64,000 nt of DNA from Celoporthe dispersa. Its lineage: Eukaryota; Ascomycota; Sordariomycetes; Diaporthales; Cryphonectriaceae. Each line of letters begins with the position of its first letter. The first letter of the stretch is position 1. Of the stretch, positions 36,520 through 48,724 are shown piece by piece. Location of the stretch: NCBI GenBank assembly GCA_016584495.1, contig WAID01000009.1, forward strand, positions 1,426,001-1,490,000. Direction: 5' to 3'. The position numbers were made by a program, and so were the translations under genes. Below the pieces are notes generated by a model. It worked only from the letters and a program-made list of their open reading frames with translations. It was not told the origin of the DNA and ran no database searches.

Positions 36520-37311
36520 ATGGTGGCCATAGATCGCCTTTACCAAGTTGTTTTCAATGCATTTGTTGCCCGGAAATTAGGACTGGAAGAAAGGCATCGG
36601 CTCGACTCGTTGTCGACAATTAATGACGAGCAAGCTGAGCCCTTCCTCGACGAGACGCTCGATGCCGAGAGGGACATGTTCAAGTCCAACAAGCGCACAG
36701 GCAGGGGTAAAGTCAGCGCTCTTTGCGGCTTTTCAGGCCCCATCATTGCAGCACTTCTCCTCGTCTCCCTGACTCTCGGTATCGCTATATCCTCCAGCAT
36801 CTCGGTATTTCAGCACCATCGTCATTGTGCGCCACCTGTACCTTCCGAAACAAAAGACCCGGCTGTCCGCAAGGTCATGAAGGACCCCTGTGGCAATACG
36901 CCCGCCCAGGCGCGCGCTCGCGGCTGCCACTTTGACGTCATTTCATTCTGCTGGCTGCCGGACGAGTGCTATGACGCCTCGCTCGCACATGCATTCGACG
37001 ACATGCGCGCGTGGGACTGGTACCTAGACCCCAATAAGACGCAGCCACTGACGCACGACGAGATCATGACCGGGGAGTTCACGGGCTTGTATGTTGATTG
37101 GGAGTATCACGTCAGACATTGCACGGCGATGTGGAAGAAGATGCATCGCGCCATTCTGCCAGGTGCGCTGGGATACGGGGCGATCGACGGGTACATTGGT
37201 TCATATGAACACACCGAACATTGCGAACAAATGCTTCTGAATGGGAGAAAAATTCCGTTTGGAAATATCAACACGAGGATCAGGGTGAAATACCCAGACT
37301 GTGGGATATAA
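36520..37311 (+). CDS. Divergent UstYa-like membrane protein 3
   Basis: A single uninterrupted exon encodes 263 residues from ATG 36520. A long cytosolic N-terminus (about 75 residues) precedes a membrane span (GPIIAALLLVSLTLGIAI). The lumenal part contains CGNTPAQARARGCHFDVISFCWLPDEC and two HXXHC motifs, HVRHC (in WEYHVRHCTAMW) and HTEHC. The motifs' surroundings differ from those of the classical UstYa proteins, so this is a separate branch that I would call UstYa-like. It is the only cluster gene of this type without introns. Expected role: oxidative modification of the peptide, inferred from motif and position. Confidence 0.8.
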   Translation: MVAIDRLYQVVFNAFVARKLGLEERHRLDSLSTINDEQAEPFLDETLDAERDMFKSNKRTGRGKVSALCGFSGPIIAALLLVSLTLGIAISSSISVFQHHRHCAPPVPSETKDPAVRKVMKDPCGNTPAQARARGCHFDVISFCWLPDECYDASLAHAFDDMRAWDWYLDPNKTQPLTHDEIMTGEFTGLYVDWEYHVRHCTAMWKKMHRAILPGALGYGAIDGYIGSYEHTEHCEQMLLNGRKIPFGNINTRIRVKYPDCGI

Positions 37312-37676
37312 TGATGTTGCTTTGGCTGTAACAATCTCTGTTTTCTCTTTTAATACTAGGCATTGAGAGTCGTGCTGTGTAAGAACCAAATTCATTGACC
37401 TCTAGTTTGCCGACATCTCCGTGCCATGCTGTACGTATCCTGGTATGGAATTAAACAAGGCATCAAGAAACTGTGTTTATCTCAAAGCTTCTTTGGCCTA
37501 GAGGGATGTATCTTGAAAGGCCTATCAGCAGAAACACGACAGATTTGATTTACCTACAATGAGATATGATGCTCGCTTGAGAATATGAACCCTTGAAGAG
37601 TTTGGTATGTCATATGTTATAGGATCTTTGTACTATTGACACTGGAAGTATATTCGATGTCTAATCATCTCCAAGG
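37312..37676. other. Convergent intergenic region
   Basis: Genes 3 and 4 converge here. Only 3' untranslated sequence is expected and nothing else is seen. Confidence 0.45.
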
Positions 37677-38683
37677 CTACATTCCAAGTCCACTCCTGAA
37701 TGCAGAAGGAAGTTGATGTACACCATGGTCCAGAGTCCAGTCCAAGAACCCCACCCACTTGTGCTCTTCCACCCACTGTAGGACAGCATCAAAGTCTCGG
37801 CAGCGGTGGGTTTCATTTCCACCATAATCCTCATAAGTGTCTTTATTGGTTGGAAGGAGCGTGATGTCCACATTGCAAGTCAGGACATGTCGTAAATGAT
37901 CCATGCAGTGGGAGATGTGCCCTTTTGGCAGCTGCTTGCCAGTGTCATCGACAAGGAAATTCTTTCGTAGAAGGAACTAGCAGCATAACATGTGATGTCA
38001 ATCGTTGCGTCAATTTCGGTGTTTGCAAACAGGGGAGAGAATTTGAGACATTGAGCGGTTTGGCACTGACCAGACAATGCAAGTCATGAAAAACATCCAC
38101 CTGGTAAACCATTTCCCCCGGCTTCCCAGGCGTCGGTTCCGATATCGGTATTCCCTCACCCAATACCCATTCCTGACGGAGGGAGACGATGCCGTATTCT
38201 GTATGTAGGATCAGCATATAATATCTCTCAGCAGCAGAGTTCGCCTCGGAAAATCCAGCCACATACGCAGAGCCATCTCTGCCCACGATTGTTCAGAATA
38301 CTCATGCCCCAGTACCTTGGGGTCGTTGACCCATGATTTGCTCCAGTGGCCCAGTGCATGGTCTGTTATGTTAGGAGGCTTGATTTGTTGATATCCGGAG
38401 CCACAAAGCCTTAATCTGTCCACTCACAATCACCTTGCTGCCCTCGAGCCCATCCTCCCAGGAGGGTCCATATTACGAACCCACCCATCAACAGAATGAT
38501 ATTTGCCACTTCTAGAGAAAGAAGCCACAAGAGGAGATTCCGGCCACTCGTCCTAGGTATTGGGCTTCTTTCTCCGAGTCCCAGATCGTCACCTTCCAGG
38601 AAAGGGAGACGTTCTTGGTTGTTCATCTCGACATAGAGCGCGTTTTGAGGAAGGTCCTCGGAGCTCGCTCGCTTCGCAGACAT
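37677..38683 (-). CDS. UstYa-family (DUF3328) peptide-modifying protein 4
   Basis: Three exons (38683-38428, 38362-38071, 37976-37677) give 282 residues. A cytosolic start (MSAKRASSEDLPQNALY) precedes a membrane span (ANIILLMGGFVIWTLLGG, about 60-78). Both motifs are present: HDLHC ending exon 2, and HISHC followed by MDHLRHVLTCNVDITL in exon 3. The terminal HRCRDFDAVLQWVEEHKW block is typical. The frame shifts once near 38290; one more A in an AA run restores a length divisible by three and a smooth join (SEQIVGRDG), so an assembly error is likely. A frame starting here and ending at 37661 in the other frame is a shadow. Confidence 0.82.
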
Positions 38684-39585
38684 CTCCTATGACTTGGGTT
38701 TCGAACTAGGTGCGATGCTGAGATGAATACAGGACGTGTTTACAAGACTGCGTAAGCCAGGTCATAGCTAAGTATGATAGAGGCTGGAAATGCCAAGCCT
38801 CTTGGGCCGACAGGCCAAATGTTTGGTAACTTGGCTTCGTAGACATGCCTGTCTTGTACGATGATGGGCGTCACGCTTCTTGCAAAGGCTTTGACAGAGG
38901 CGTGGGACGTCCTATCGCCGCCGGAGCCGCCCGGCGTCTCGCTGCGGCGAGGCGCTTTATATGCACCCCCTCAACTTATTTGTTCCACTTTTCCACCTCT
39001 AAGCAATTGCCAAAGTGGGGCTGGACATCCAGTACATCCACGGATCATTTGCTTTGCAGCAGCCCAGATGGACAGATTTATGGTCATCATGGAGCTCCAG
39101 TAGTCTTTTTCCCTTTAGAAAAAAAAAGGCTCTTTTCACTGGCCGAAATGTTGCAATTGAACGTAGAGATAATAAGAGCGCTATACAACGGAGGACTATA
39201 CGGTATCTAAGGTGTACCCGGAACTCATCCCCGTCAATGCATACTGTAATTACTGGTTCTATACGCAAGAACTATTTGCTAGCACAGGAACACATCAGAG
39301 ACAATCTTGCGAGCTTCATACACGACGAGCAGGACAATGTCACCAAATACCGGGAGAAATACATGACGAGGGGAAGAGCCAGTCGTACAAGAGAGTTAAA
39401 ACAGATACGGCTGGACAACCCACCAGACTACGCTCATATGAAGGCCATGGTAAGCACCACGGGCAAGCTCCTGTGCGCGCTTACGTCCCGGGTAGACTGA
39501 GCTAACCCAAAAACCGGTTACACTATATAGAAGTAGGTACTTTTGAATATGTTTGAGCCACTGAGGAAATGAATAGAAAGAGATT
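38684..39585. other. Intergenic, no gene recognised
   Basis: This 0.9 kb gap holds the UstYa 4 promoter. A 161-residue plus-strand frame at 39015-39500 has no signal peptide, domain or family resemblance and is not called. Confidence 0.4.
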
Positions 39586-41787
39586 CTATCCGAGCATCAT
39601 TATTTTTGCTATGTGCTTCATGCCCCAGCCCCAGTTACAATTACTTCCCTCCTCCTCTCTAAGCCTACGGCACTCTTTCACGACTGCCAAGGCCTCATTA
39701 CTCACACTCATCCTCAGTCGTTCACGGTCACCATGGAAGCCCAGATCACGCTCCAAGATTTTCACTTGCTCCTTCTCTGCAAGACATGCCGTCACGCATA
39801 AGGGCCACGGAGTGCATCGTATCATGTGCTTTGCCGCAAGCTTCCCAAACATCTTCACAAGCTCGGCAGTCTGCACAGCGATCTCCTCTAGATGCGGATT
39901 AGGCCCGGATGTGACTGCGTGGAGATACGCAACAGTTGCACGAGCAAACACAAGCGACGTATCCCTATTTTCGTCGTCTCCATCGTCTCCATCAGACACC
40001 TCGTCAACCAGCATGTCAATTTCCCTGTCCACGCTTTCCAAGATGGTGCGAGCACGCGTCCCAAGCCCTACAATACTCAGCCGCCGATGCTCCTCCTCCT
40101 GTGTCTTCCAGCAGCCGAGGACGGATACTTCGCACATAGCCTTGGCAACTCCATTGCTACATCCACCGATCTCCCGCAGGTCGATGATCTTAGAGTCGAT
40201 GAGGTAGCTGTGGTCGACGCCCAACAGGGCCCCGGTATTCATGTTCGAGACCATCGCCAAGATATCCAACCATATGAAATGAGAAAGCAACAATCTTGCT
40301 GCAGCTGACCATGGCTCTGTAAGCTCGTCTTGAGACAGGATAGTTGGCGACAGGATGTCAGCATCAGAGGTTCCAGGGACATGGCGGACAACAAAGTCGA
40401 TGAGCAGTCGCATGTATGGAGCTGCTTGTTTCAAACAGTCTGCCGTGTAGTGCGAGTTGTACAATAACATCTGCGGGTGTGGTCAGTCAGTTTGCTCAGC
40501 AAGAGAAGTTCCGCAGCTCAGACGTAGTTACATCTAGATGGGTAGCTTGGAGGATGCAGCTGCAAGCAACGAGTGCCTGAGAAATCCTCTGCTCCTGGTC
40601 GAGCAGAGACAAGACGGCTGTCGATGAGGGCAGCATTTTCAGTGTATCCGTAGCGCGTTCCCAGTCCGCGGGGCCACGAGCAATGCCTCCATTGGTTCTA
40701 ATGTGATGATAAGCCTCGCTTAGCAGGAGTGAAAGCTGGAGGAAAGGCTTTGAGGAGAAGAGTAAGAATGACATGGGATGCGCTTGACCTAACTTAAATC
40801 TAGCCGGACAACCCAGTGGGCACCAGGCCGGAACCACCCTATTGGCGTAGCAAGAGAGGATCATGGCTGTCTTTGGCGGAATCATTCCCAGCAATGCCGT
40901 CTCCGCAGTACGGCGTGTTTCGCTAGATCGACCCCTGTAGCTTGAACTTGATTCCACAAGCCTGGAGTCGCGGACATCTTCAGGTCGTGGATCAGCGAAA
41001 TCCTGCTCCTGGATTTCATGCGAAAGGGTCGGTGTGACTAGCAACAACGAGGACTGTTCTTCGGACATCTTTCCCAGAATATCTTCAAACTCGGTTGGTG
41101 AATTACCGAATGGTGGGAACATGAGATTGCTGATATCGTCTTGAAAGCTAGGACGGTGCAGGTCGAAGGAAGAAAAAGACAGCTGGCGCGGGAAAATCAC
41201 TCCTCGGTTGTTCTGTGTCGCTTAATATATGACCGGCCCAAAATGAAAGGCTGGAAGTGATGGACCTGTGCCTAACAGCGGTAGTAAGAACTTACCCTGG
41301 CCACTGTCCCTTGGAGAGGACGCTATCGTGTCTAAACCGTCAAGCTGGTGGCGAGAATCTTGCCTGGACGAGAATCCGCTACCGGCAATGCTCAGTATTG
41401 AAGCTACTGAGTCGCTGGCTGAGGAGTCGGTAGAGATAGACTGGGACAAATACAATAGCGATGGGAGGCATCCTGAGCTGGGATTGCGTCGTTTCCGAGG
41501 ACTGCCGTTTCGAGCAATGGTTTCCTTCATTTTCTGAGCTGCCTCCCTCTCCAGTGTGCCCCGGTCCATCCAAACTGGCCGCGGCCCATACCCGTGACAG
41601 GATATATTGAGAGCGCCGCATGATATACATGACGGACGCGTCTCATCACACTTTTGCGCCTCAGACGACATGTCCAGCAGCCGTTGTTGCTGCGCTTGCT
41701 CGCTGCTTGCAATATCAGTAACACTCCACAGCTTGACTTGGACTAATTCACTCATTGCCTACCGTTGAAGCCCTCGCGTGATGCCAT
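39586..41787 (-). CDS. Zn2Cys6 transcription factor, probable cluster regulator
   Basis: Four exons: 41787-41763, 41702-41296, about 41202-40532, 40470-39586; about 662 residues. The 25-nt first exon (MASREGFN) is supported by a GTAGGC donor, a TTACTGAT branch point and matching phase. The zinc cluster is [28 protein letters not shown], a perfect C-x2-C-x6-C-x6-C-x2-C-x6-C once a run of four A near 41653 is read as five. The rest resembles the fungal-specific transcription factor tail. Such factors bind CGG-containing sites in promoters of their own cluster. It diverges from the ABC exporter across 625 bp. The acceptor of exon 3 is uncertain. Confidence 0.82.
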
Positions 41788-42412
41788 TGCGGAAGTCATT
41801 TCCCATAGAACTCAAAATGCAATCATTTCTCGGGCCATTCGGAAAGTGTCGCAGCAGCCTTACAAGCAGGCTATTACCCGATATTAAATACACCTCGTCA
41901 ACTAATGGATACGCTAGCAACGAACCGCATACTAATCGCTTATCAAACTGTCACGAGATGTAATGGGTATAGGGATTGCATGCACTGACGGCCGCTTTTG
42001 CGACAGAACCTTATATCAGCCGCTTACCAACCGCTTTACCAACGAACCAACCAACAAAGCAAGCTAACCAATTATGGGCAGGAGACATTCTTCTCCAGGC
42101 TGCTGTAACCCAAAATATGCAAGGAACTTTATACTTGCCCGTCAAATCTGGAGACCCTGGGGCTTGCCCACATGTGCAGCAGTCCCTTGTCTTGGTAGGT
42201 AATTAAAGTCCCTAAGGAGTCTTGGGCTGTGACCCCGCCTTGATCTTGACATAACCGTTCTGAAGGCATCTATAGGCCCTACGCGCAGTTCCTATTGTTC
42301 TTTCTTATGCTCGTCCTTCCTCCACCACAAAAACATATTTCAAATCTATGAGTCTTGCGCCGCGATCCGCACCATCAACGAGCACAGGCTCACATCGTGA
42401 CAAGCCGTCACA
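41788..42412. promoter_or_regulatory. Bidirectional promoter region of regulator and ABC exporter
   Basis: These 625 bp separate the divergent regulator and exporter genes. No specific operator was identified by eye. Confidence 0.45.
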
Positions 42413-45400
42413 ATGAGTTGTTTACCAAACAGTGATCGGTCCTTCGGGCCACGCGTTGATCCGGCTTGTCGGTCCTTCGACTTCACGCTTCAATTCGAAG
42501 ATACTGTCTTTGCCTGTTTACCAGCCGCCATATTTCTGATCTTGTCGTGCATATACATCGCTAAGCTCGCCGGAGATGGATCGTCATATCCTCTTCGATC
42601 TAAGCTTCTGGGAGGTAAAATGGTTCGTCTGAAACTCTTAGCCCTGTGAAACATTCCTAGCCATGCTCCAGCTCACGTGAAAGCCTGGTCCCTATTTTGC
42701 AAGTTGCAGGTTGTCCTCATCGGTAATTTTGCTGCGCAGTTGGCGTTTCTGGGCGTTCGAACTCGAAATCAAGAAAAGTCGGCTGCCACAGACGCATCTA
42801 TCGCTGCTGATGTCCTAACCTCTGTAGCTGCCCTGGCGGCATGGCTGCTGTCTTTGCTCTCACACAAGCACTCATTGCGCTCATCAACAATACTCACTTT
42901 GTATCTGTCTGCATCGGTCCTTCTCGGCGTTGCCAGAACTCGCACTTTGTGGCTGTTGACCGACAATGTGGGCAGCAGGCCGGCAGCGGTGGCAATAACA
43001 GTTTGCTTCTCCTTCTCCGTGGCCGCACTTATTCTTGAATCAGCAGAGAAGAGTCATCCAGCAGAGACTTGGCTTGTGCAAAGGGCGTAGAAATGAAAGC
43101 TGGCGCCCCTGAACAATACGCTGGAATTTGGTCACGAACGAGCTTCGCCTGGCTTGCCGCCACTTTTCGGAGAGGCTACTTCAACGTCCTTTCGTTAGAC
43201 GACCTCCCGGTTCTTGACTCAGGACTTGAGAGCCATCGAATGTTTGAGAGTTTGTCTAAGACCTGGGACAAGTGTAAGCTGTGAGATCCTGATTCTAAAA
43301 TTGTTATTCGTCTCTGTCTTTCCATCCCGATAGCTCATTCTAATTTCAACGCCGACATGTACATCAGATGACCATCAAGCCCGCCACAGTCTCTTACGAG
43401 CGTGTTTCCGCAGCTACTTTACATCCTTTTTATCAGCCATCATCCCACGCCTCTGTGTGACGGCTTTCACCTTTACGCAACCCTTCCTCATCAACGCTAC
43501 CTTGAAATTTGTTGACCAGCGGGAGGGGCGTCAAGATGACTACGGCAAGGGCCTCATTGGGGCGTGGGCACTTGCATATCTAGGACTTGCAGTGAGTGTA
43601 CCACTCAGGTCCTCTTTGCGATCTTCCGACTGACCTTGCTGTCTTGGCCTCCAATTCCATCTATCAATATCAAACCTTCCGATTCGTCACACGACTACGC
43701 GGGGGACTCATGACTCTGATTTATCAGCGAACCCTGCAGACAATTACAGCAGACTCGGGGGATATCACCGCCGTTTCTCTGATGGGAACAGATGTGGAAC
43801 GCATTGTGAGCGGCCTTCACCTGTTCCACGACACATGGAGCTCCTTGCTCGAGATCGGGATCGCCTGCTGGCTCCTCGAGCGACAGGTCTCCCTCTCATG
43901 CCTTGCACCAATCGTTCTCGTACTTGGTGAGTCTCGTCATGAAAATGACAAGGAGACATAAACTGATATGAACATTTCTTGTGCCAGCATTCCTCGCAAT
44001 CACATCGAAATTGTCCTCTTCGTTAGGTGGCAAGCAGCGGCGCTGGATGGAGAAAGTTCAGGAGCGCCTTCGGGTCACCTCAGCAATGCTTGGTGATATG
44101 AAGGCGGTGAAGATGCTGGGACTTTCTCGAGTCATGCTACCCATTATTCAAGGACTTCGTGTAGATGAGATCAACACATCCCGGTCATTCAGGAAGTCCT
44201 TAGTAGCTTTGATATTACTATGTAAGTCATTTTAGGAAGTGATTCCTGCCTAGCATTAGCTCCTGGTTTAAATCACACTGATCAAAAGCTCCTATAGCAC
44301 TTACGCCGATAAACCTCGCACCGGTCGGCACCTTTGCCGTCTATGTGATCATCGCCGTCTTCTGGAAGAACGAGACGCTACTCCCAGCCCAAGCTTTTAC
44401 ATCCCTCGCCTTGATATCTTTGTTGACAACACCAGTAATTGTCTTCAGCCAGGGCCTTCCTCAGGTCCTCCAATGCCTCGGGAATTTCGATCGACTTCAA
44501 GAATATTGCAATTATCATACAAACCGGTTGCAGACTTCTAATGATGACAATGATGAAAATCCCGTCCAGAATCTCCCTTTGCCGTCAGATCAGGGGCTTC
44601 GGCTAAAGCTTAACGAAGCTTCAGGCGAGACAAAAATACACCACGCCCATCAAGCGGAGACCATCTCAATAGAGAGACAGGACTTTGCTTGGGACAAATC
44701 GAGCACCCCAGCCCTGCGCGGTTTAGACATCAGCATCACGCGGGGAAGCATCACAGCTGTGGTAGGGCCAGTCGGTAGCGGAAAATCAACCTTCCTTCAT
44801 GCTCTACTTGGCGAGCTACATCCTGTCACATCTCCCCTCTCAGCAGCGACAGGAGCAGGGAAGAAGCCACGGCAGAAAGAAGACCGAAAGAAGCCTTTAG
44901 CCAGAGAATCGATAGCCTACTGCTCCCAGCAGACCTGGCTTGAGAACGTAACGATTCGTGACAACATCGTTGGTCCCGAGCCATGGGATCGAAAGCGGTA
45001 CAACTTTGTCCGGCTTGCTTGCTGTCTCGATCTCGATTTTCGTCAGCTGGAGAAGGGGGACCAGACCCGCGTGGGCAGCAAGGGTGTGAATCTCAGCGGT
45101 GGCCAAAAGCAACGGATTGTGAGTGCTCCACCAAGCGCACTTCAAGCATCATGTTGCCTATTTGAGGCCAGATGCGAGGACACTGCTGACATGCCACTCA
45201 TTACCATAAGGCTCTGGCTAGAGCTTTCTATGCCTATCGTAGCGTCGTTCTTCTGGATGATGTCTTCAGTGGTATGGATGCATATACTGCCGAGACAGTC
45301 TTCAGCCGCCTTCTCAGAAACGATGACGACAGTCGTCCGAGGACGGTGATCTTGACAACTAACAATCGTATGTGTTTTTCATTAACCTCTATTTGTTGAA

Positions 45401-48064
45401 CTACAGAGACAGCTAATGTAATGGCCTGGAAAATAGATAAGATTATGACTCAGGTTGATTCGATCATCGTTATTGATCAGGGCAGGGTGTTAGATATCGG
45501 CACTCCGGCGGCTCTGTCTAAGGATCGCAACGCTTATATCAGTGGACTCGGCATCTGGCCCTCTAAAGATACTATCGATGAGGGGGATCGAGAGAGAGGC
45601 TGCCACGAGTCCGGAAGACAGCATCTCTAGGCATGGGCCGCTTGCTCGGGAGCGATCCGTCGAACAGTCCTTTGACGACGCCAACGCTGGCGATTCAAAT
45701 TCTGACGTCGAGAAACTCACGGACATCAGGCGCAAGAATGGAGAACTTTCCGTTTATTCTTACTACCTTGCCAGCTCTGGCTACGTCTCTGTTAGCCTCT
45801 ACGCCTTCACCATGGCGCTTTGGATCTTTTGTACCGAATTTTCGAGTGAGCTTCAATAAGTTTCTGGGATCTTGTGAGTTGTTAAAGTACTGAAGTACTA
45901 ATCATGGTGACATAGATATCTGGGTAAACTGGTGGTCTGAGGCAAACACCACGCACCCGAGCCAAAAGATTGGAATGTACATGGGAGTCTACGCTATGCT
46001 TGGGGTAGTGGGGGTGGTATGTGCTTGTCTGGCAGCCTGGTAAGTGGGGGAATTTCCATATGAAGGCGCGAAGGTGCTTTCTCAAGTATATTGACTAAAG
46101 TTGCTGCGGTTCAGGTTTGCTTACATCTCGATTATATCAAACTCGGCGAACAAACTCCACCTCGATGTCCTCCATACCACTCTTCGGTGAATTCCTTTTT
46201 TCTTCTTTTCTTCTCATTGAATTGGCTATGTCTTGGCTATGTCCCCAGGGCGCAATGGCGTACATGCTGACTATCAGCCACGTAGGGCGCCATTCCGCTT
46301 CTTCAGCAGCACGGACAATGGGGAAATATTGAACCGGTAAGTACTGAATAAACCGATAAAGCCTTGCAGCAAGGAACAATAACATGGAACTAATTTGAAT
46401 GTTAATAGGTTCAGCGAAGACATGGAGCTCATAGACATGGACCTCCCCGGGACCGCGCTAAACTACACGTCAAGTAACACATCGTCCTCCTACCCATATC
46501 AACCTACCCAGAAACGGCCGAAAAAGACTAATTGCTCCCAGCCGCGTTCGCCTGCTTCGTACAAGTAATCATCATCGCCATCTTCTCTCGCTCTCTCGCC
46601 ATCGCAATGCCTTTCATCTTTGGCCTACTCTACCTCCTCCAGCGCTTCTACCTGCAAACGTCCCGACAGATACGTCTACTAATGATAGAGGCGAAAGCGC
46701 CCCTCTACACGCTCTTCACCGAGACAGAGTCGTCCTCATCCCCAGCGTCCTCATCAGCCGGCGGCGGTGCCGTCACCATCCGCGCCTTCGGCTGGCAGCG
46801 CTTCTACCGCGCTCGCGCTTCGCTCCTGATCGACCGGTCGCAGCGTCCCGCATACCTGCAAAGCTGCATCCAGCACTGGTTGTCGTTCGTGCTGAATGTG
46901 ACCACGGCCGCGCTGGCGGTAATAGTTGTCGCCACGGTGGTGACCTGGCAGGAACACCTTGACATCACCGCGGGAGGCGTCGGCGTGTCGCTTGTAATTA
47001 TCATTGGCCTCAGTGAGACCCTGACGAGACTGATCCGGTCATGGACGAAGCTCGAGTCGAGTGTGGGTGCGGTGGCCAGAGTGAAGCGCTTTGTGGCTGA
47101 AACTGAATCGGAGAATCCCGACCAAGATGATGGCAAACGCATGGAAGAGTGGCCGCGTCCTGGTGAAATCGAGTTTGAGGGTGTGGTTGCCGCGTATAGG
47201 TTTGTTCAATGCTTCTTTATGTCCATGACATTGTCGCCATTTCACTTGCGACCCTTCTGGAGTGAAATCTTTCGAAACTTTCAGCTTACCTATCCCCACA
47301 GCCCTGGTACCGACCCAGTCCTCAAAAAGATCACCCTCCTCATACAACCCGGCAAGCACATCGCCATCTGCGGCCGCTCCGGTAGCGGGAAGACGTCGAT
47401 GGTCTTGTCTCTCCTACAGATGCTTGATGTCTTCTCGGGACGCATGATTCTCGAGGGCGTTGATGTTACGACTGCGACTGCAAGCGGCATCTCCGCCGAA
47501 GAGGTTCGCTCTCGCATCAACGTCGTGTCCCAAGAACCCTTTCTCCTGCCTGGCACCAGCGTACGTTTCAACGTGGATCTCCTGTCGACCAGTACTGCCT
47601 CCGACGAAGATATAACCGCTGCTCTACAGCGCGTGGGACTTTGGGATCTGGTCAGAGCCGCAGGGGGCTTGGATAAGGACATTGACACCTTGTGTCTGTC
47701 GGCTGGGCAAAAGCAGTTGCTATGCTTTGCGAGGGCATTAGTCAGGGGGCGAAGCTGTAATATCCTGGTGCTTGATGAGGCGACGAGCAGGTGAGTCTTG
47801 TTATTCATGACCTGATTGAACCCTCTCATTCTAACGGCCTGTAGTCTTGACAGCGACACGGAAGCTATCGTGCAGGATATTATTGACTCTGCGTTCCGCG
47901 GATGCACAGTTCTAGCTGTCACACACCGGCTCACGCACGTCACGAAATACGATCAAATAGTACTCATGGACGCCGGATCTCTGGTGGAATTTGGTAATAC
48001 AGACGAGTTGCTTGCAGGGGGCACGAGGTTTGCCGAGTTGTATAGGACATTTAACAAGCAGTGA
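42413..48064 (+). CDS. ABCC-type (MRP-like) full transporter
   Basis: Fifteen exons give 1535 residues. Order: an N-terminal membrane domain (TMD0), first core membrane domain, NBD1 with Walker A GPVGSGKST, signature LSGGQKQRI and Walker B VVLLDDVFSG; second membrane domain from IWVNWWSEAN; NBD2 with Walker A GRSGSGKTS, a degenerate signature LSAGQKQLL and Walker B ILVLDEATS. The lone Gly-to-Ala change in the NBD2 signature is seen directly. ABCC pumps export organic anions and secondary metabolites, so export of, or self-protection from, the cluster peptide is a reasonable inference. Two frame breaks (a GGG run near 43080, a GGGGG run near 45575) cancel to a length divisible by three. The intron after 43591 lacks an AG acceptor at the only frame-consistent site (43646). 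Confidence 0.9.
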
Positions 48065-48724
48065 CAAGTCACACCCTGGGATTAAGTCAAAGCATTTAGT
48101 TCCCAGCACCCCCCCTTTCCAGCACCCCTAGTCAGCCACACTCAATATATATATTATATTTTTATCTATTTTTTTGCTCTATTTATTTATCAAAATGCAA
48201 TTCTTCTTATTAATAACTAATTTCATCTTGCTTTCTTTATTCTCTAGCCTCCAGCGTAGTGACGACTCGAATCTGATTCTCCCGCTCCTCATATTCCTCG
48301 GGTTTCACATGCGACTCTTGGGAACCTGCGCAAATCTCTCCAACTTGTCTTATAAGTCTTTCTCTGCTCGGAAGACTGTCGCTTATCTCAAGCGTCGAGT
48401 GTCTAAAAGAAATCAACGCTAAGTAATCCAATTTATTAACAAAGACTCTGCTTGTTCTTCAAGCTGCTATTATATATTTCAATTTCGATACAAGTATGGG
48501 TCGAAGCTACATTGGTTGCAGTATCCTATAAGTATCCGAAATCTACCTTTTAAGCAAGTCTGAAAAGCTTAACTTCAAGTGCTTTGTTGTAAACTGCAAT
48601 TCAATAAGCAAATTGTGGAAATGATCTAAAGAGTATATCAATATAAACGGAGTGGTCCACAATAGGAGGGCGGCCCGGAAGCATATCCTTCGACTCAGCA
48701 CTCAATCCATCAGCACAAAGTCGG
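48065..48724. other. Intergenic with a doubtful small frame
   Basis: A 75-residue plus-strand frame (48195-48422) starts MQFFLLITNFILLSLFSS, which looks like a signal peptide, but what follows has no recognisable secreted-protein pattern. I regard it as possible remnant or chance. The ABC exporter and HET gene converge here. Confidence 0.3.

Noticed and set aside
39015..39500. 161-residue plus-strand frame within the peptide cluster
   Set aside because: No signal peptide, membrane span or Lys-Arg repeat, and no recognisable domain. It could not be linked to the pathway.
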